Assembly (NCBI GenBank): GCA_051647535.1
Contig: JBOFEA010000021.1
Coordinates: forward strand, 5,006 to 69,005
DNA length: 64,000 nt
Reading direction: 5' to 3'
DNA from: Brevinema_A sp051647535
GTDB lineage: Bacteria; Spirochaetota; Brevinematia; Brevinematales; Brevinemataceae
Shown here: positions 34,923 through 43,432 of the stretch, in pieces
How positions within the stretch are numbered: the stretch's first letter is position 1
Layout of the letters: every line of letters begins with the position of its first letter
Notes under the pieces: generated by a model
What the model saw: only the letters and a program-made list of their open reading frames with translations
Told to the model about the DNA's origin: nothing
Databases searched by the model: none
Position numbers and translations under genes: made by a program

Positions 34923-37259
34923 ATGAGTTTCAAGATTCCTAAAAAAATGCTCCGACCCAAATTTGGTATTTGGTTTAAACTTTGTTTGAGTGGAAGTTTG
35001 GTTCTGGGATTATTATTTATAATACTTGCTGTTTGGGAAGGAGTGTCGTTTTACTCTCGGAAAACCGTAATCGAAAATTACAATTCTTTTTTGTCTGTCA
35101 AATCGCAAAAATTTAATCTTAACAATGTTAAAAATGTTCAAACATGGTGGCAAGAAGCCAATCAAGGATTGGAAACTCTTACTGGTCGTGAATTTGTAAG
35201 GAGTATTGCAAAAAGAACAATTCTCCCTGCATTGTATACTTATCAAACAAATTCTTTTCCTATACGGCTTATTGGTGTTGAGTCGAATGATCCTACTGTG
35301 TTTCCTTCTGAAATTTCCAGTAGTTCCAATCAATTAATTATTCCTGAAGGATTTGTGAATATTGGGGAAAAACTTGCTCAACGATTTAATTTGGCAATTG
35401 GTAGTGTTTTTCCTATTATTATTCCGAGTTTGAATGTTGTATTAAGTAATCGAGTCCATTATATTTTTAGTAATCAAGATCCTTTTTTAGAAAATTATGG
35501 AGTTTTTGTTTCTCATAATTCATTAACTAATATTGTTGGTTCTTCTTTTACCGATTATTATGTTAGATTTTCAGCAGCTCCGTTTGCGTCTCTTTTGGTT
35601 ACTAATTTGTCTTCTGTAATATCCTATCAAAAACAATATCAACCTGATGATAAATTAGAATACCAATATCGTATATTAAATCGTTTAACTTCAGATGTCT
35701 TAACATGGATTTTTTGTTTTTATGCTGTATTGGCAATATTAGTATTTTTAATGTATTTCAAACATCAATATTTCTTCTCGGAACACTATTCTGAATTAGC
35801 GTATCGAATAGGTAATGTATCTCCTCCCCGCTTTTATTTTGGTATGGTTGTTGGTGCGGTTAAATTTTCTGTTTGTGTATCTGTGTTGGCTTTGATGTGG
35901 CTGATGTTGTTTATAAGACTTGATCTTCCTTTGCCGGCATCTTTTATGATTCTCACAGAAGGATTATTTCCACAAATGTCGTTTCCTTTAAAAACAATAT
36001 TTAGTGCTCATTTTCCTATGTATAAAATTGGTTTTGCTGTGTTTGGAGGATTGTTAAGTTTTAGTGCTGTTTTTTTATTATTATTATTTTTTTGTTATTT
36101 GATTGATGTTGCCGCATTATCGGAAAATAGATCAGCATATTTTGTTTTTGCCTTGATATTATTTGCATTTTTGAGTGTTAGATCTTCAGATCGTTATTTT
36201 TATTACGATGCCGTTTTGAACGGTATTGAAAAATTTTGGGAAAATAATTATTTAGGAAAATATACCTTATTCCACGAAAATTATCCGCATAACCAATCTA
36301 TTGGAGTTCCATCCGAATCGTTTTCTATACCTAATGAAGTAATTCAACATTTAAATAATGATAATGTCCTTTATCTGACAGTTCTTGAAACGGAAGGGCA
36401 AGCAGAGGATTATAATCAGCCATTTATAAAAAAGGATATTTTTGTATCGGGAATATCAGGTAGTTATCTTCCAGAATTTAATGATATTATCCAAAAAACG
36501 GGTAATAATCAAGTTATTATTGGCAAAAATGTCAGCGAATATTTTCCTGAAAACAATATGTTATTATTGGTATTGGAAAATCGTAATGGAATACCTAAAG
36601 AATTAACGGTATCTGTGACGGAAACAATTGATTTTGGTGATAATATTTTGAACAACACAATTTTTGTAAATCCAGATGTTTTAGCTAAGACATTAGAAAT
36701 ACCTAGAGATCATATTACCAAATTACAGATATTAAAATCAAAAAAACTTTCAGAAGATTCTTTTGTTGAACCACTAGTATTTCAACCTGCATATAAATAC
36801 TATTCCTATTGGAATTTTCTTAATTATAAAGCAAAAAATTCTGAATTGGTGACAGTATTTTTTCAAGTATGGGTAAGTTTTTTACTCTTAGTGGCTTTGT
36901 GTTTTTATGTTTCGCTTAGGGAACGTCGATTTTTGTTGTATTGTTATGAATGGGGGATTGAGTTTAATCCTTATAAAAAATATTATTTTTATTCTGTCAT
37001 TATGTTTGCTTTGGGAGCGGTGTTGTCATTTGCGTCAAAAATATATTATTTTTTTGTGAAACAATCCGTTCCAAACTTATTTAATAATCTATATGTTCCT
37101 GTGCAAAAAATAAATTTTTCTTCGAATCCTATTGCATTATTATGGGTTTTATTTATAATATTAGCAGTATCATTGCTGGTATACGTATTTTTTATAAAAC
37201 TTTTGTCTGATATAAAAAGAGAATTGGCTGAATATTCTTTTCGGGATAAGCATTCGTAA
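34923..37259 (+). CDS. FtsX/LolE-like ABC permease, 778 aa
   Basis: Two permease-like halves in one chain. Hydrophobic helices are seen near the N-terminus (SLVLGLLFIILAVWEGV), a cluster of four to five in the middle (residues about 260-420), and three at the C-terminal end. Extracytoplasmic domains of roughly 200 residues lie between. The layout matches MacB/FtsX-type permeases. The start has no binding site but is 3 bp from the ATPase stop. The substrate is unknown; lipoprotein release is possible by analogy to LolCDE. Confidence 0.65.
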   Translation: MSFKIPKKMLRPKFGIWFKLCLSGSLVLGLLFIILAVWEGVSFYSRKTVIENYNSFLSVKSQKFNLNNVKNVQTWWQEANQGLETLTGREFVRSIAKRTILPALYTYQTNSFPIRLIGVESNDPTVFPSEISSSSNQLIIPEGFVNIGEKLAQRFNLAIGSVFPIIIPSLNVVLSNRVHYIFSNQDPFLENYGVFVSHNSLTNIVGSSFTDYYVRFSAAPFASLLVTNLSSVISYQKQYQPDDKLEYQYRILNRLTSDVLTWIFCFYAVLAILVFLMYFKHQYFFSEHYSELAYRIGNVSPPRFYFGMVVGAVKFSVCVSVLALMWLMLFIRLDLPLPASFMILTEGLFPQMSFPLKTIFSAHFPMYKIGFAVFGGLLSFSAVFLLLLFFCYLIDVAALSENRSAYFVFALILFAFLSVRSSDRYFYYDAVLNGIEKFWENNYLGKYTLFHENYPHNQSIGVPSESFSIPNEVIQHLNNDNVLYLTVLETEGQAEDYNQPFIKKDIFVSGISGSYLPEFNDIIQKTGNNQVIIGKNVSEYFPENNMLLLVLENRNGIPKELTVSVTETIDFGDNILNNTIFVNPDVLAKTLEIPRDHITKLQILKSKKLSEDSFVEPLVFQPAYKYYSYWNFLNYKAKNSELVTVFFQVWVSFLLLVALCFYVSLRERRFLLYCYEWGIEFNPYKKYYFYSVIMFALGAVLSFASKIYYFFVKQSVPNLFNNLYVPVQKINFSSNPIALLWVLFIILAVSLLVYVFFIKLLSDIKRELAEYSFRDKHS

Positions 37260-37292
37260 AGAAATTTATTGATTTGGAGTAAAGGAGTAACT

Positions 37293-39017
37293 ATGCTGTT
37301 TGTTAATCTTGCTCAAGCACCGTTAATTATTCTATTATTTTCTGTGTTATTGGGAGTAATTATTTTTGGAGTTTTTCGACGGAAATTTATTCTGAATAGT
37401 TTTTTTTCCTCTTATCAAAAAAAGATGATATTTGATCGTCTTAATCCGCATATTTATAAGATAAAAATAGGATGTGTTATTGCAGCAACAGTGTTAATAG
37501 GGTTATCACTGTTGGATCCTCGCGGTAAGTCTATTTCAACTGATGTAAAGTTGGAAGGTATAGATATTGTGATGACATTTGATGTATCTCGAAGTATGGA
37601 TGTTCAAGATATAGCTCCTAGTCGTTTGGAAGCAGCTAAGAAATTAAGCCTTCAATTGAGTGATCTTCTTGTAGGAAGCAGAGTTGGTTTAGTGGCTTTT
37701 GCTGCAGATGCTTTTAGAATGTTGCCGTTGACTACTGATATTGAAAGTCTTAATTTGTTTGTAAATGAATTATCGACAGATTTAATCACTTCTCAAAGTA
37801 CGGATTTGCAAAAAGCATTAGAGCAATCTGTAGCATCCTTTTCAACGAATGCACTTACGTATAAGATGATTATTTTGTTTACAGACGGTGAAAATTTGGA
37901 TGGTAATGTTAAGCAGGCTTTGGATAATATTGAACAAAGCGATATACATTTGGTCATTGTCGGAGTGGGAACTGAAGAAGGTGGTAAAATACCTGTAACT
38001 GATGCAAGAGGCCAACATGTAGGATATTTAAAAAATATTCTGCGTCAAGATGTCGTTTCCAAATTAGATACAAAATACTTGGAAAAACTAGCTGCTGATT
38101 CTAAAGGTGATTATTTATCGATAGATTCTGAAGTATTTGGTAAAATTGATAAATTAATCAAAAATGCTGAAAAAAATCCTTTTGATTCAAAATCTCATAG
38201 TCTTCTTGAACCTCGATTTAGAGGATTTATTATTGTAGCGTTGTTGATGATTTTGTTATATTTATTTTTACCGGAGCGTCGAGTGTTGAAAAAATTGATG
38301 ATTCTGTTTTTTGTATTTGCAGCATGTCCTTCTTATGGATTGGGGGAAGAAAGTAAAGCTTATGGATTATATAAAAAAGGGGAATATTCAAAAGCTCTGC
38401 GTTTTTATCAGCGTTCAATAGCAAATAATCCCAAAAACGTTAAATCGAAATTTGGTGAAGCGACTGCATTGTATCAATTAGATAGAGGTGAAAGAGCAGA
38501 GAAGTCGTTCCTTGCACTTACAAATTCGGAGAATCAAGAACTTGCTGCTAAATCATTATTTAATGCCGCAAATGCTTATGTAAAGGGTAAAAAATTAGAT
38601 GAAGCATTAGAATTGTATAAAAAAATTATGCGTGAGCATACTGTGAAATCCAAATTATATAATAAAGCTTTAAATAATTATTTGTATGTTCAGGCACTTA
38701 AAAATCAACAAGGTAGCAACAGTCCGGAAAATGATGAAAATCAAGATCAAAATACCGGTCAAAACAAAGATCAGCAAAATCAACAAAGTCAAGGGCAAGA
38801 TAATCAACAAAATCCACAGGAAGAATCTTCAGAAGATAAGCAGTCAAATGCGTCAAATTCTGAGCAAAATAAAAAAGATCAAACACCTTCTCAATCGGTA
38901 TCACCTAGTGATATTGATAATCTTCTTGGAGTTGCAGAAGAAGAAGAAAAAAATAATTTCCAACGCCAAGATAAGAAAACCGATAAATCTACAATTATAC
39001 CTCAAAATAAATGGTAA
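37293..39017 (+). CDS. BatB-BatC fusion (VWA plus TPR protein)
   Basis: Residues 1-90 hold two transmembrane helices. A von Willebrand A domain follows with the MIDAS motif DVSRSMD, TDLQKALE and LFTDGEN. Then comes a helix (GFIIVALLMILLYLFL), a second hydrophobic segment that looks like a former signal peptide (LMILFFVFAACPSYGLG), TPR repeats (YKKGEYSKALRFYQRSIANN) and a Gln/Asn/Ser-rich tail. Bat proteins in Bacteroidetes and spirochaetes are tied to envelope stress tolerance. AAGGAG precedes the ATG at 37293. Separate batA and batC genes are not nearby. Confidence 0.8.
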   Translation: MLFVNLAQAPLIILLFSVLLGVIIFGVFRRKFILNSFFSSYQKKMIFDRLNPHIYKIKIGCVIAATVLIGLSLLDPRGKSISTDVKLEGIDIVMTFDVSRSMDVQDIAPSRLEAAKKLSLQLSDLLVGSRVGLVAFAADAFRMLPLTTDIESLNLFVNELSTDLITSQSTDLQKALEQSVASFSTNALTYKMIILFTDGENLDGNVKQALDNIEQSDIHLVIVGVGTEEGGKIPVTDARGQHVGYLKNILRQDVVSKLDTKYLEKLAADSKGDYLSIDSEVFGKIDKLIKNAEKNPFDSKSHSLLEPRFRGFIIVALLMILLYLFLPERRVLKKLMILFFVFAACPSYGLGEESKAYGLYKKGEYSKALRFYQRSIANNPKNVKSKFGEATALYQLDRGERAEKSFLALTNSENQELAAKSLFNAANAYVKGKKLDEALELYKKIMREHTVKSKLYNKALNNYLYVQALKNQQGSNSPENDENQDQNTGQNKDQQNQQSQGQDNQQNPQEESSEDKQSNASNSEQNKKDQTPSQSVSPSDIDNLLGVAEEEEKNNFQRQDKKTDKSTIIPQNKW

Positions 39018-39156
39018 ATAGGTATATAAGTTATAGGGAAGTTGAGATATTTTTATTCACAACCATAAAGAAGAAATACTGGTATATTAAAAATGAATAT
39101 ATGCCTTCAACATACTAGAGAATAAGTTGTTGAGAAAATAAAGAGTATTAAATAAT

Positions 39157-39186
39157 AAAAAACAAGCCTTTAAAGGCTTGTTTTTT
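39157..39186. terminator. bidirectional terminator between the bat gene and rpsU
   Basis: AACAAGCCTTT / AAAGGCTTGTT palindromic stem with an A-run before and a T-run after. Confidence 0.85.
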
Positions 39187-39190
39187 ATTA

Positions 39191-39406
39191 TTATGCATAG
39201 CGTTCCATTTGCTTCATTTTTCGTACTTTTTTCTCGATTTTACGCTTTACAACAGCTTTTTTTCTTTTTCTTGTTTCAGAAGGTTTTTCATAGAAACGAT
39301 GCTTTTTTTCTGCAGTAAGGATTCCGTCTTTTTCTACTTCTTTTTTGAAACGTTTGATTGCGCTTTCTACAGATTCGTTGTCACGAACTTCTACTATTAA
39401 GAACAT
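39191..39406 (-). CDS. rpsU: 30S ribosomal protein S21
   Basis: A small basic ribosomal protein. EVRDNESVESAIKRFKKEVEKDGIL and RRFYEKPSETRKRKKA-like sequence mark bS21. The 71 residues are normal. It lies 28 bp downstream of the HIT gene on the same strand and is followed by the terminator at 39157. Confidence 0.94.
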   Translation of the reverse strand: MFLIVEVRDNESVESAIKRFKKEVEKDGILTAEKKHRFYEKPSETRKRKKAVVKRKIEKKVRKMKQMERYA

Positions 39407-39434
39407 ATTTTCTCCTAAAATATTTGTAAAGTTG

Positions 39435-39776
39435 TCACTTGCCGGATAAATTATGACCTAATTGTTCTCCGGAAAGAATATGAAAGTGAATATGAGGTAC
39501 AGATTGACCACCGTTTGTACCATTATTATTGATAAGCCGGTATCCGTTTTCTTCTAATCCTTGTTGTTTGACAATCACTTTTATAGCGGAAAGTAGTTTT
39601 AATAGAGTACCGTCAGATGTTTCGTGAAAAAATATACGGCATTCTTTAGGAATAACAACAATATGTATTTTTGCAAGAGGATTAATATCATGAAAAGCTA
39701 ATATGAAATCATTTTCATATACAATATCTGCAGGAAGAGATCTATCGGCAATACGGCAGAAAATACAGTTTCCCAT
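39435..39776 (-). CDS. HIT family nucleotide-binding protein (HinT type)
   Basis: A 113-residue purine nucleoside phosphoramidase-like protein. The N-terminal CIFCRIADRSLPADIVYEND and the histidine triad HIHFHILSGEQL near residue 95 define the family. Its cellular role is unclear in most bacteria. It appears to be co-transcribed with rpsU. Confidence 0.92.
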   Translation of the reverse strand: MGNCIFCRIADRSLPADIVYENDFILAFHDINPLAKIHIVVIPKECRIFFHETSDGTLLKLLSAIKVIVKQQGLEENGYRLINNNGTNGGQSVPHIHFHILSGEQLGHNLSGK

Positions 39777-39893
39777 TATTAATACTCCTTAGTTTCCACT
39801 ATTATATATTCATCACCTCCATCACGATATAGTATTATAAATGATTTCTAATAAAAAATCAAGAACGCTTATTAAAATTTATAATAAAAAATC

Positions 39894-39921
39894 TTGACAA
39901 GACGAATGATTTACTTAATAA
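39894..39921 (+). promoter_or_regulatory. promoter of the acidic microprotein
   Basis: A perfect TTGACA (39894-39899), 16-bp spacer and TAATAA (39916-39921), 57 bp before the ATG at 39978. Confidence 0.65.
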
Positions 39922-39977
39922 TATATTTTTATAAAAATATAATAGATATTTCTAATAATTGAAAGCTAGGAGTTGTT

Positions 39978-40103
39978 ATGTTATTGAGCAAAACAGTTTT
40001 ATTTGAAAACACTATTTGGGATGAAGACTGGGATGAAGATTCTGAATGGGACTTGGATAAACAGGAAGAAGATGATGACTGGACCGATATCGAAAAATTT
40101 TAA
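39978..40103 (+). CDS. 41-residue acidic Trp/Asp-rich microprotein
   Basis: The frame starts with ATG at 39978 after AGGAG (6-nt spacing), has its own promoter, and stops at 40103. The product begins MLLSKTVLFENTIWDEDWDE and continues with DSEWDLDKQEEDDDW, ending TDIEKF. It has four Trp, each set among Asp and Glu. Nearly half of the residues after position 12 are acidic. No signal peptide. I recognise no family. It might bind cations or a basic protein such as a ribosomal or nucleic-acid-binding protein (speculation). Confidence 0.6.
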   Translation: MLLSKTVLFENTIWDEDWDEDSEWDLDKQEEDDDWTDIEKF

Positions 40104-40132
40104 TCATTTATGATATATACATATATATCAAT

Positions 40133-41137
40133 TTACTTGATTCTATCTGATAAAAAATAAATTAATTCATTCCATAGTGGTTGTAAGTTATGTTGAATGG
40201 GAAGCGAATTAATAATTTCCAATGTTTCTTTTTGAAATGTTTGTATTATGGAATGAATTTTTTGTTGAGTACCTGATGATATATATAGTTCTTGTATTTT
40301 CCGAATATCTGTTTGGGGATCAGTTAATAAATTTTTTACTTGAGAGTTAGATTCTAACAAGTAGAACATGCATAGATTTTTTTTGTTTTCTTTAACGTCT
40401 CCGCCAAATGTTTTATCCATTTCTTGGGAAGAAATTAGATTTAATTCATCATCTCTAATTTGAAAGATATATCCTGCTAAAACAGCAAATCTATCAAGTT
40501 TGGGAATAAGGTCAAGAGATGAATCCGAGGATATTGCACCGGCTAAAAGAGGCAGACGGAACGTATAATGAGCTGTTTTATATTTGATCAAATCAAAGAG
40601 ATCTTGCTGGTCAATTTCTAAGTTTGTTTTTGTGGATAATGTGATATCAAAAGCTTGTCCAAAAGCAGTATGAGTTAATTCTTCTGAAAATAACGTTGTC
40701 AATTTTGGTGAGTAAGCTAGTTGAGAAAATATAAAAAATAATAATGCATCACCGATACAGTATCCTAGTGATTTACCGGCTTGTTCAGCCTTGGGGCAGG
40801 ATAAATCGTTTTCGTATATTTTATGTATGGACGGTTTGCCACGTCTTAAGTCATCATTATCCATAATATCATCATGAATTAATAGTGCTGACTGAGCTAA
40901 TTCTATAATTGCTGCAATTTTATTAATTTCATTACTATTCTTTGACGAACCAAACGACAATGCTGATAATCGAGCAATACAGGCTCTAATCATTTTGCCT
41001 CGTAATGTAAATTCTTTAATTCTTTGTGATGCTGTTGTTGCTTCAGGAGAAGAATATTTGGATAATATATCACAAATTTGTTTTATTTCTTGAGATACAA
41101 TGTGTTTGGTTTCATCTAAAAATGATAGGAAAGTCAT
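40133..41137 (-). CDS. polyprenyl diphosphate synthase family protein
   Basis: Condenses isopentenyl diphosphate onto allylic primers. The first Asp-rich motif is LLIHDDIMDNDDLRRG, with a nearby helix EINKIAAIIELAQSA. The second is FQIRDDELNL (DDxxN rather than DDxxD), followed by GGDVKENKKN. The 334 residues match IspB/GGPP-synthase-type enzymes. Product length cannot be read reliably. It is the last gene of an operon after ispH, 9 bp apart. Confidence 0.85.
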   Translation of the reverse strand: MTFLSFLDETKHIVSQEIKQICDILSKYSSPEATTASQRIKEFTLRGKMIRACIARLSALSFGSSKNSNEINKIAAIIELAQSALLIHDDIMDNDDLRRGKPSIHKIYENDLSCPKAEQAGKSLGYCIGDALLFFIFSQLAYSPKLTTLFSEELTHTAFGQAFDITLSTKTNLEIDQQDLFDLIKYKTAHYTFRLPLLAGAISSDSSLDLIPKLDRFAVLAGYIFQIRDDELNLISSQEMDKTFGGDVKENKKNLCMFYLLESNSQVKNLLTDPQTDIRKIQELYISSGTQQKIHSIIQTFQKETLEIINSLPIQHNLQPLWNELIYFLSDRIK

Positions 41138-41146
41138 TAGTAATCC

Positions 41147-42016
41147 TTAAGCCGAGTAATTTTCTAAAAAATCAACAATTTCTTTTTCTATAAAACGCGG
41201 AGTAGAAGTTGATGAAACAACTAATACATTATTAATTCCTGTCCAATCTGATTTCATTGACTGTAAATGTTCAAGATTATGTACAAAAATTGTTTGTTCA
41301 TTATTTTCTTTATGAATATTATAAAGTTTTTTTGAATTGGAACTGTCCGGATCGCCGATCACAATGGTAAAATCAGTTTCTTTTTGAATTTCTAAAGATT
41401 CTTTTTCTTTATTTTCGGTGACAGGGCAGATCGTATCTTTGATTTTAATGGGTAGCGATGTGATATTTTTTTTTATTTCCGAACATAAGGTTTCAAAGAA
41501 TTCACGGGAGTAGGTAGTTTGGGATAAAATAAATAACGCAGAGCATTCTTTGGGAATAATTTCAGAGTGGTTTGCTAAGAAAAATTCTAGTTGTTCTTTG
41601 GTTTCTATAACACAATAGTGTTTAGCATAACTAACCAAACCTTGGATTTCTGCATGGGCTTTTTTACCGGAAATAATCAAGAAAGATGAGGCATCAGAAG
41701 CTTTTTCTACATCTTTTTGTACTCTTTTAACAATAGGGCATGTTAAATCTTTTAAAGTAAATCTTTTTGCCAGTTCGGCTTCTTTTTGTTTGGGGATACC
41801 GTGGGTTCGTATTACTAAGATACTGTTTTCAGGAAGAGAATCGACATCAACTGTACAGATGTTATTTTTTTCAAGCATATCAATATAAATTTTGTTATGT
41901 ATTAAAGGACCGTATGTATGGACTGTTTGATGTTTTTCTTTTAATTGGAAAACGCCTTCTTCGGCTCTTTTTACACCGGGGCAGAATCCGGAACTTTTAG
42001 GGACAAACACTTTCAT
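41147..42016 (-). CDS. ispH: 4-hydroxy-3-methylbut-2-enyl diphosphate reductase
   Basis: The last step of the MEP pathway, yielding IPP and DMAPP. The iron-sulfur ligands are seen in GFCPGVKRAEEG, DLTCPIVKRVQ and DTICPVTENKEKE. THGIPKQKE and the TSxP-like STSTPRF near the end are also family features. The 289 residues are normal. It sits directly upstream of the prenyl synthase that would use its products. Confidence 0.95.
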   Translation of the reverse strand: MKVFVPKSSGFCPGVKRAEEGVFQLKEKHQTVHTYGPLIHNKIYIDMLEKNNICTVDVDSLPENSILVIRTHGIPKQKEAELAKRFTLKDLTCPIVKRVQKDVEKASDASSFLIISGKKAHAEIQGLVSYAKHYCVIETKEQLEFFLANHSEIIPKECSALFILSQTTYSREFFETLCSEIKKNITSLPIKIKDTICPVTENKEKESLEIQKETDFTIVIGDPDSSNSKKLYNIHKENNEQTIFVHNLEHLQSMKSDWTGINNVLVVSSTSTPRFIEKEIVDFLENYSA

Positions 42017-42033
42017 ATTATCTTCCTTTCATG

Positions 42034-42492
42034 TTAATCAATTAATGAATCCAAAGCAATTAATTTTACTCCGGCTTTTTGACAGAATTCTTGTGAATAC
42101 TGTTGGGCTCTATCATAAGAGTTTTTGTATATGATGGTTTCAATACCGGCGGCAATGCATGATTTGACGCAATTGTGGCAAGGTTGTAGAGTGACGTATA
42201 TTGTTGCTTTATCTACAGCAATTCCTTCTCTGGCAGCCCAAAGAAGAGCATTCATTTCTGCGTGAATAGTTGTTTGTTCGGAAAAGATATGATGAGCTTC
42301 CCGTTCTTCCGGATTTCCGCAAAAGAAATCAGGACAGTCTTCAGGGAAATTAGCCGGAGTACCGTTGTATCCATGTGAAATGATTCGATCTTTTTTTACA
42401 ATGACTGCTCCAACTTGAAAATATGTACATTTTGATGCGGATGCGGTCACTTCGGCATGAGCCATAAAATACAAATGTTTGTTTGTTTTCAT
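42034..42492 (-). CDS. deoxycytidylate deaminase family protein
   Basis: A zinc-dependent deaminase of the dCMP deaminase/ComEB type. The zinc site is HAEMNALLWAA plus TLQPCHNCVKSCIAAGI, and an upstream YNGTPANFPEDCPD matches family members. It would supply dUMP for dTMP synthesis. The 152 residues are normal. It is first in the unit with ispH and the prenyl synthase, 17 bp upstream of ispH. Confidence 0.9.
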   Translation of the reverse strand: MKTNKHLYFMAHAEVTASASKCTYFQVGAVIVKKDRIISHGYNGTPANFPEDCPDFFCGNPEEREAHHIFSEQTTIHAEMNALLWAAREGIAVDKATIYVTLQPCHNCVKSCIAAGIETIIYKNSYDRAQQYSQEFCQKAGVKLIALDSLID

Positions 42493-42543
42493 TGATTTAT
42501 CCTGAATTTTTTAGACAAAACAATATTATTTGTTCTCTAATTA

Positions 42544-42578
42544 AAATAAAAACGCTTAGCTTGAGGCGGCTAAGCGTT
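42544..42578 (-). terminator. terminator after tRNA-Val
   Basis: AACGCTTAGC / GCTAAGCGTT stem with an 8-nt loop, and a T-rich tract on the minus strand. Confidence 0.8.
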
Positions 42579-42582
42579 AAAT

Positions 42583-42656
42583 TGGGCGATAACGGATTCG
42601 AACCATTGATCTCCTGCGTGTCGAGCAGGCGCTTTAACCAACTAAGCCAATCGCCC
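42583..42656 (-). tRNA. tRNA-Val (anticodon GAC)
   Basis: 74 nt folding as a full cloverleaf: acceptor GGGCGAT / ATCGCCC with discriminator A, D stem GCTT / AAGC, anticodon stem CCTGC / GCAGG, T arm AATGG-TTCGAAT-CCGTT. CCA is not encoded. The anticodon loop is TCGACAC, so GAC reads valine codons GUC/GUU. Position 33, nearly always U, is C. A perfect consensus promoter precedes it and a hairpin follows. Confidence 0.9.
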
Positions 42657-42669
42657 TTAACTGCATAAT

Positions 42670-42698
42670 ATTATAATCAATAAATCTAAAATTGTCAA
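42670..42698 (-). promoter_or_regulatory. consensus promoter of tRNA-Val
   Basis: A perfect TTGACA (42693-42698), 17-bp spacer and perfect TATAAT (42670-42675) on the minus strand, 14 bp before the tRNA. Confidence 0.9.
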
Positions 42699-42786
42699 GT
42701 TTGAAAAAAATATATTCAAAAAAATTCAAATTTTGATATAGTAGTGTCCGATGATATTTTATTAATAAATAGAGAATCCTTTTCGA

Positions 42787-42815
42787 TTGATTTTAGACTT
42801 TAAATAACGTATAAT
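42787..42815 (+). promoter_or_regulatory. promoter of the 175-aa lipoprotein
   Basis: TTGATT (42787-42792), 17-bp spacer, TATAAT (42810-42815). Confidence 0.7.
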
Positions 42816-42881
42816 AAAAATGAAATAAAATGTTTAATATTGAAAAGGGAATATTTGTTGTAATTCTTAAGGAGAATTTCT

Positions 42882-43409
42882 ATGAAAAATATTAGACAAT
42901 GGTTTGTATTATTGTATCTTATTGTTTCTGTGGCTGCTTGTCAGACAAAGAAAGACCAAGAAGTTGAAGCATTAGCTTTCCGAAAAGCACCAACCCCTCG
43001 TAATGAAACAAGTAATATATTTAAAGAAGAGTTTATAAAAAATGTAAATGGAATTTATCAAGTGGGTAATGATGGAAACCAGCTTACAATTGATGGATCC
43101 GGTAATTTTAAGATTGGAGACATAGAATTTGCTCTTCATGATGCGATAAGTTCTTATCAGGGAATTTATGTTGCAGCGAATCCGGTAAAAAATGATAATA
43201 AAATATTATATACTTACCATGGATTTGAGATTTTAGGATTAAACTTATTAATGGTTCCTTTTAGAGAACCTACTTTTGAAAAAAATCGGAGAATTGATGA
43301 AACGGAAAGTCCGTTTTATTGGGAGATCAATACTTTCAGACCTGAAAATATTGATTGGAATTCTGGTATGAAAACTACTTTCGCTCAAAAAAACGTTTCT
43401 CCTAATTAA
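42882..43409 (+). CDS. putative lipoprotein, 175 aa
   Basis: The signal MKNIRQWFVLLYLIVSVAAC ends in a lipobox with Cys20. The mature part contains EEFIKNVNGIYQV, then LTIDGSGNFKIGDI, and near the end IDWNSGMKTTF. The first and last are shared with the lipoprotein at 22600 and more loosely with that at 5519. A small beta-rich domain is likely. AAGGAG precedes the ATG. The M23 peptidase gene starts 23 bp downstream, so they may be co-expressed. Confidence 0.75.
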   Translation: MKNIRQWFVLLYLIVSVAACQTKKDQEVEALAFRKAPTPRNETSNIFKEEFIKNVNGIYQVGNDGNQLTIDGSGNFKIGDIEFALHDAISSYQGIYVAANPVKNDNKILYTYHGFEILGLNLLMVPFREPTFEKNRRIDETESPFYWEINTFRPENIDWNSGMKTTFAQKNVSPN

Positions 43410-43432
43410 TTTTAATGATCTAGGATGATAAT

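Noticed and set aside
38686..39021. 111-codon Lys/Ile-rich frame over the BatBC tail
   Set aside because: It is a shifted frame of the Gln/Asn-rich low-complexity tail.
42483..42668. 61-codon plus-strand frame over tRNA-Val
   Set aside because: It is antisense to a well-formed tRNA and its terminator.
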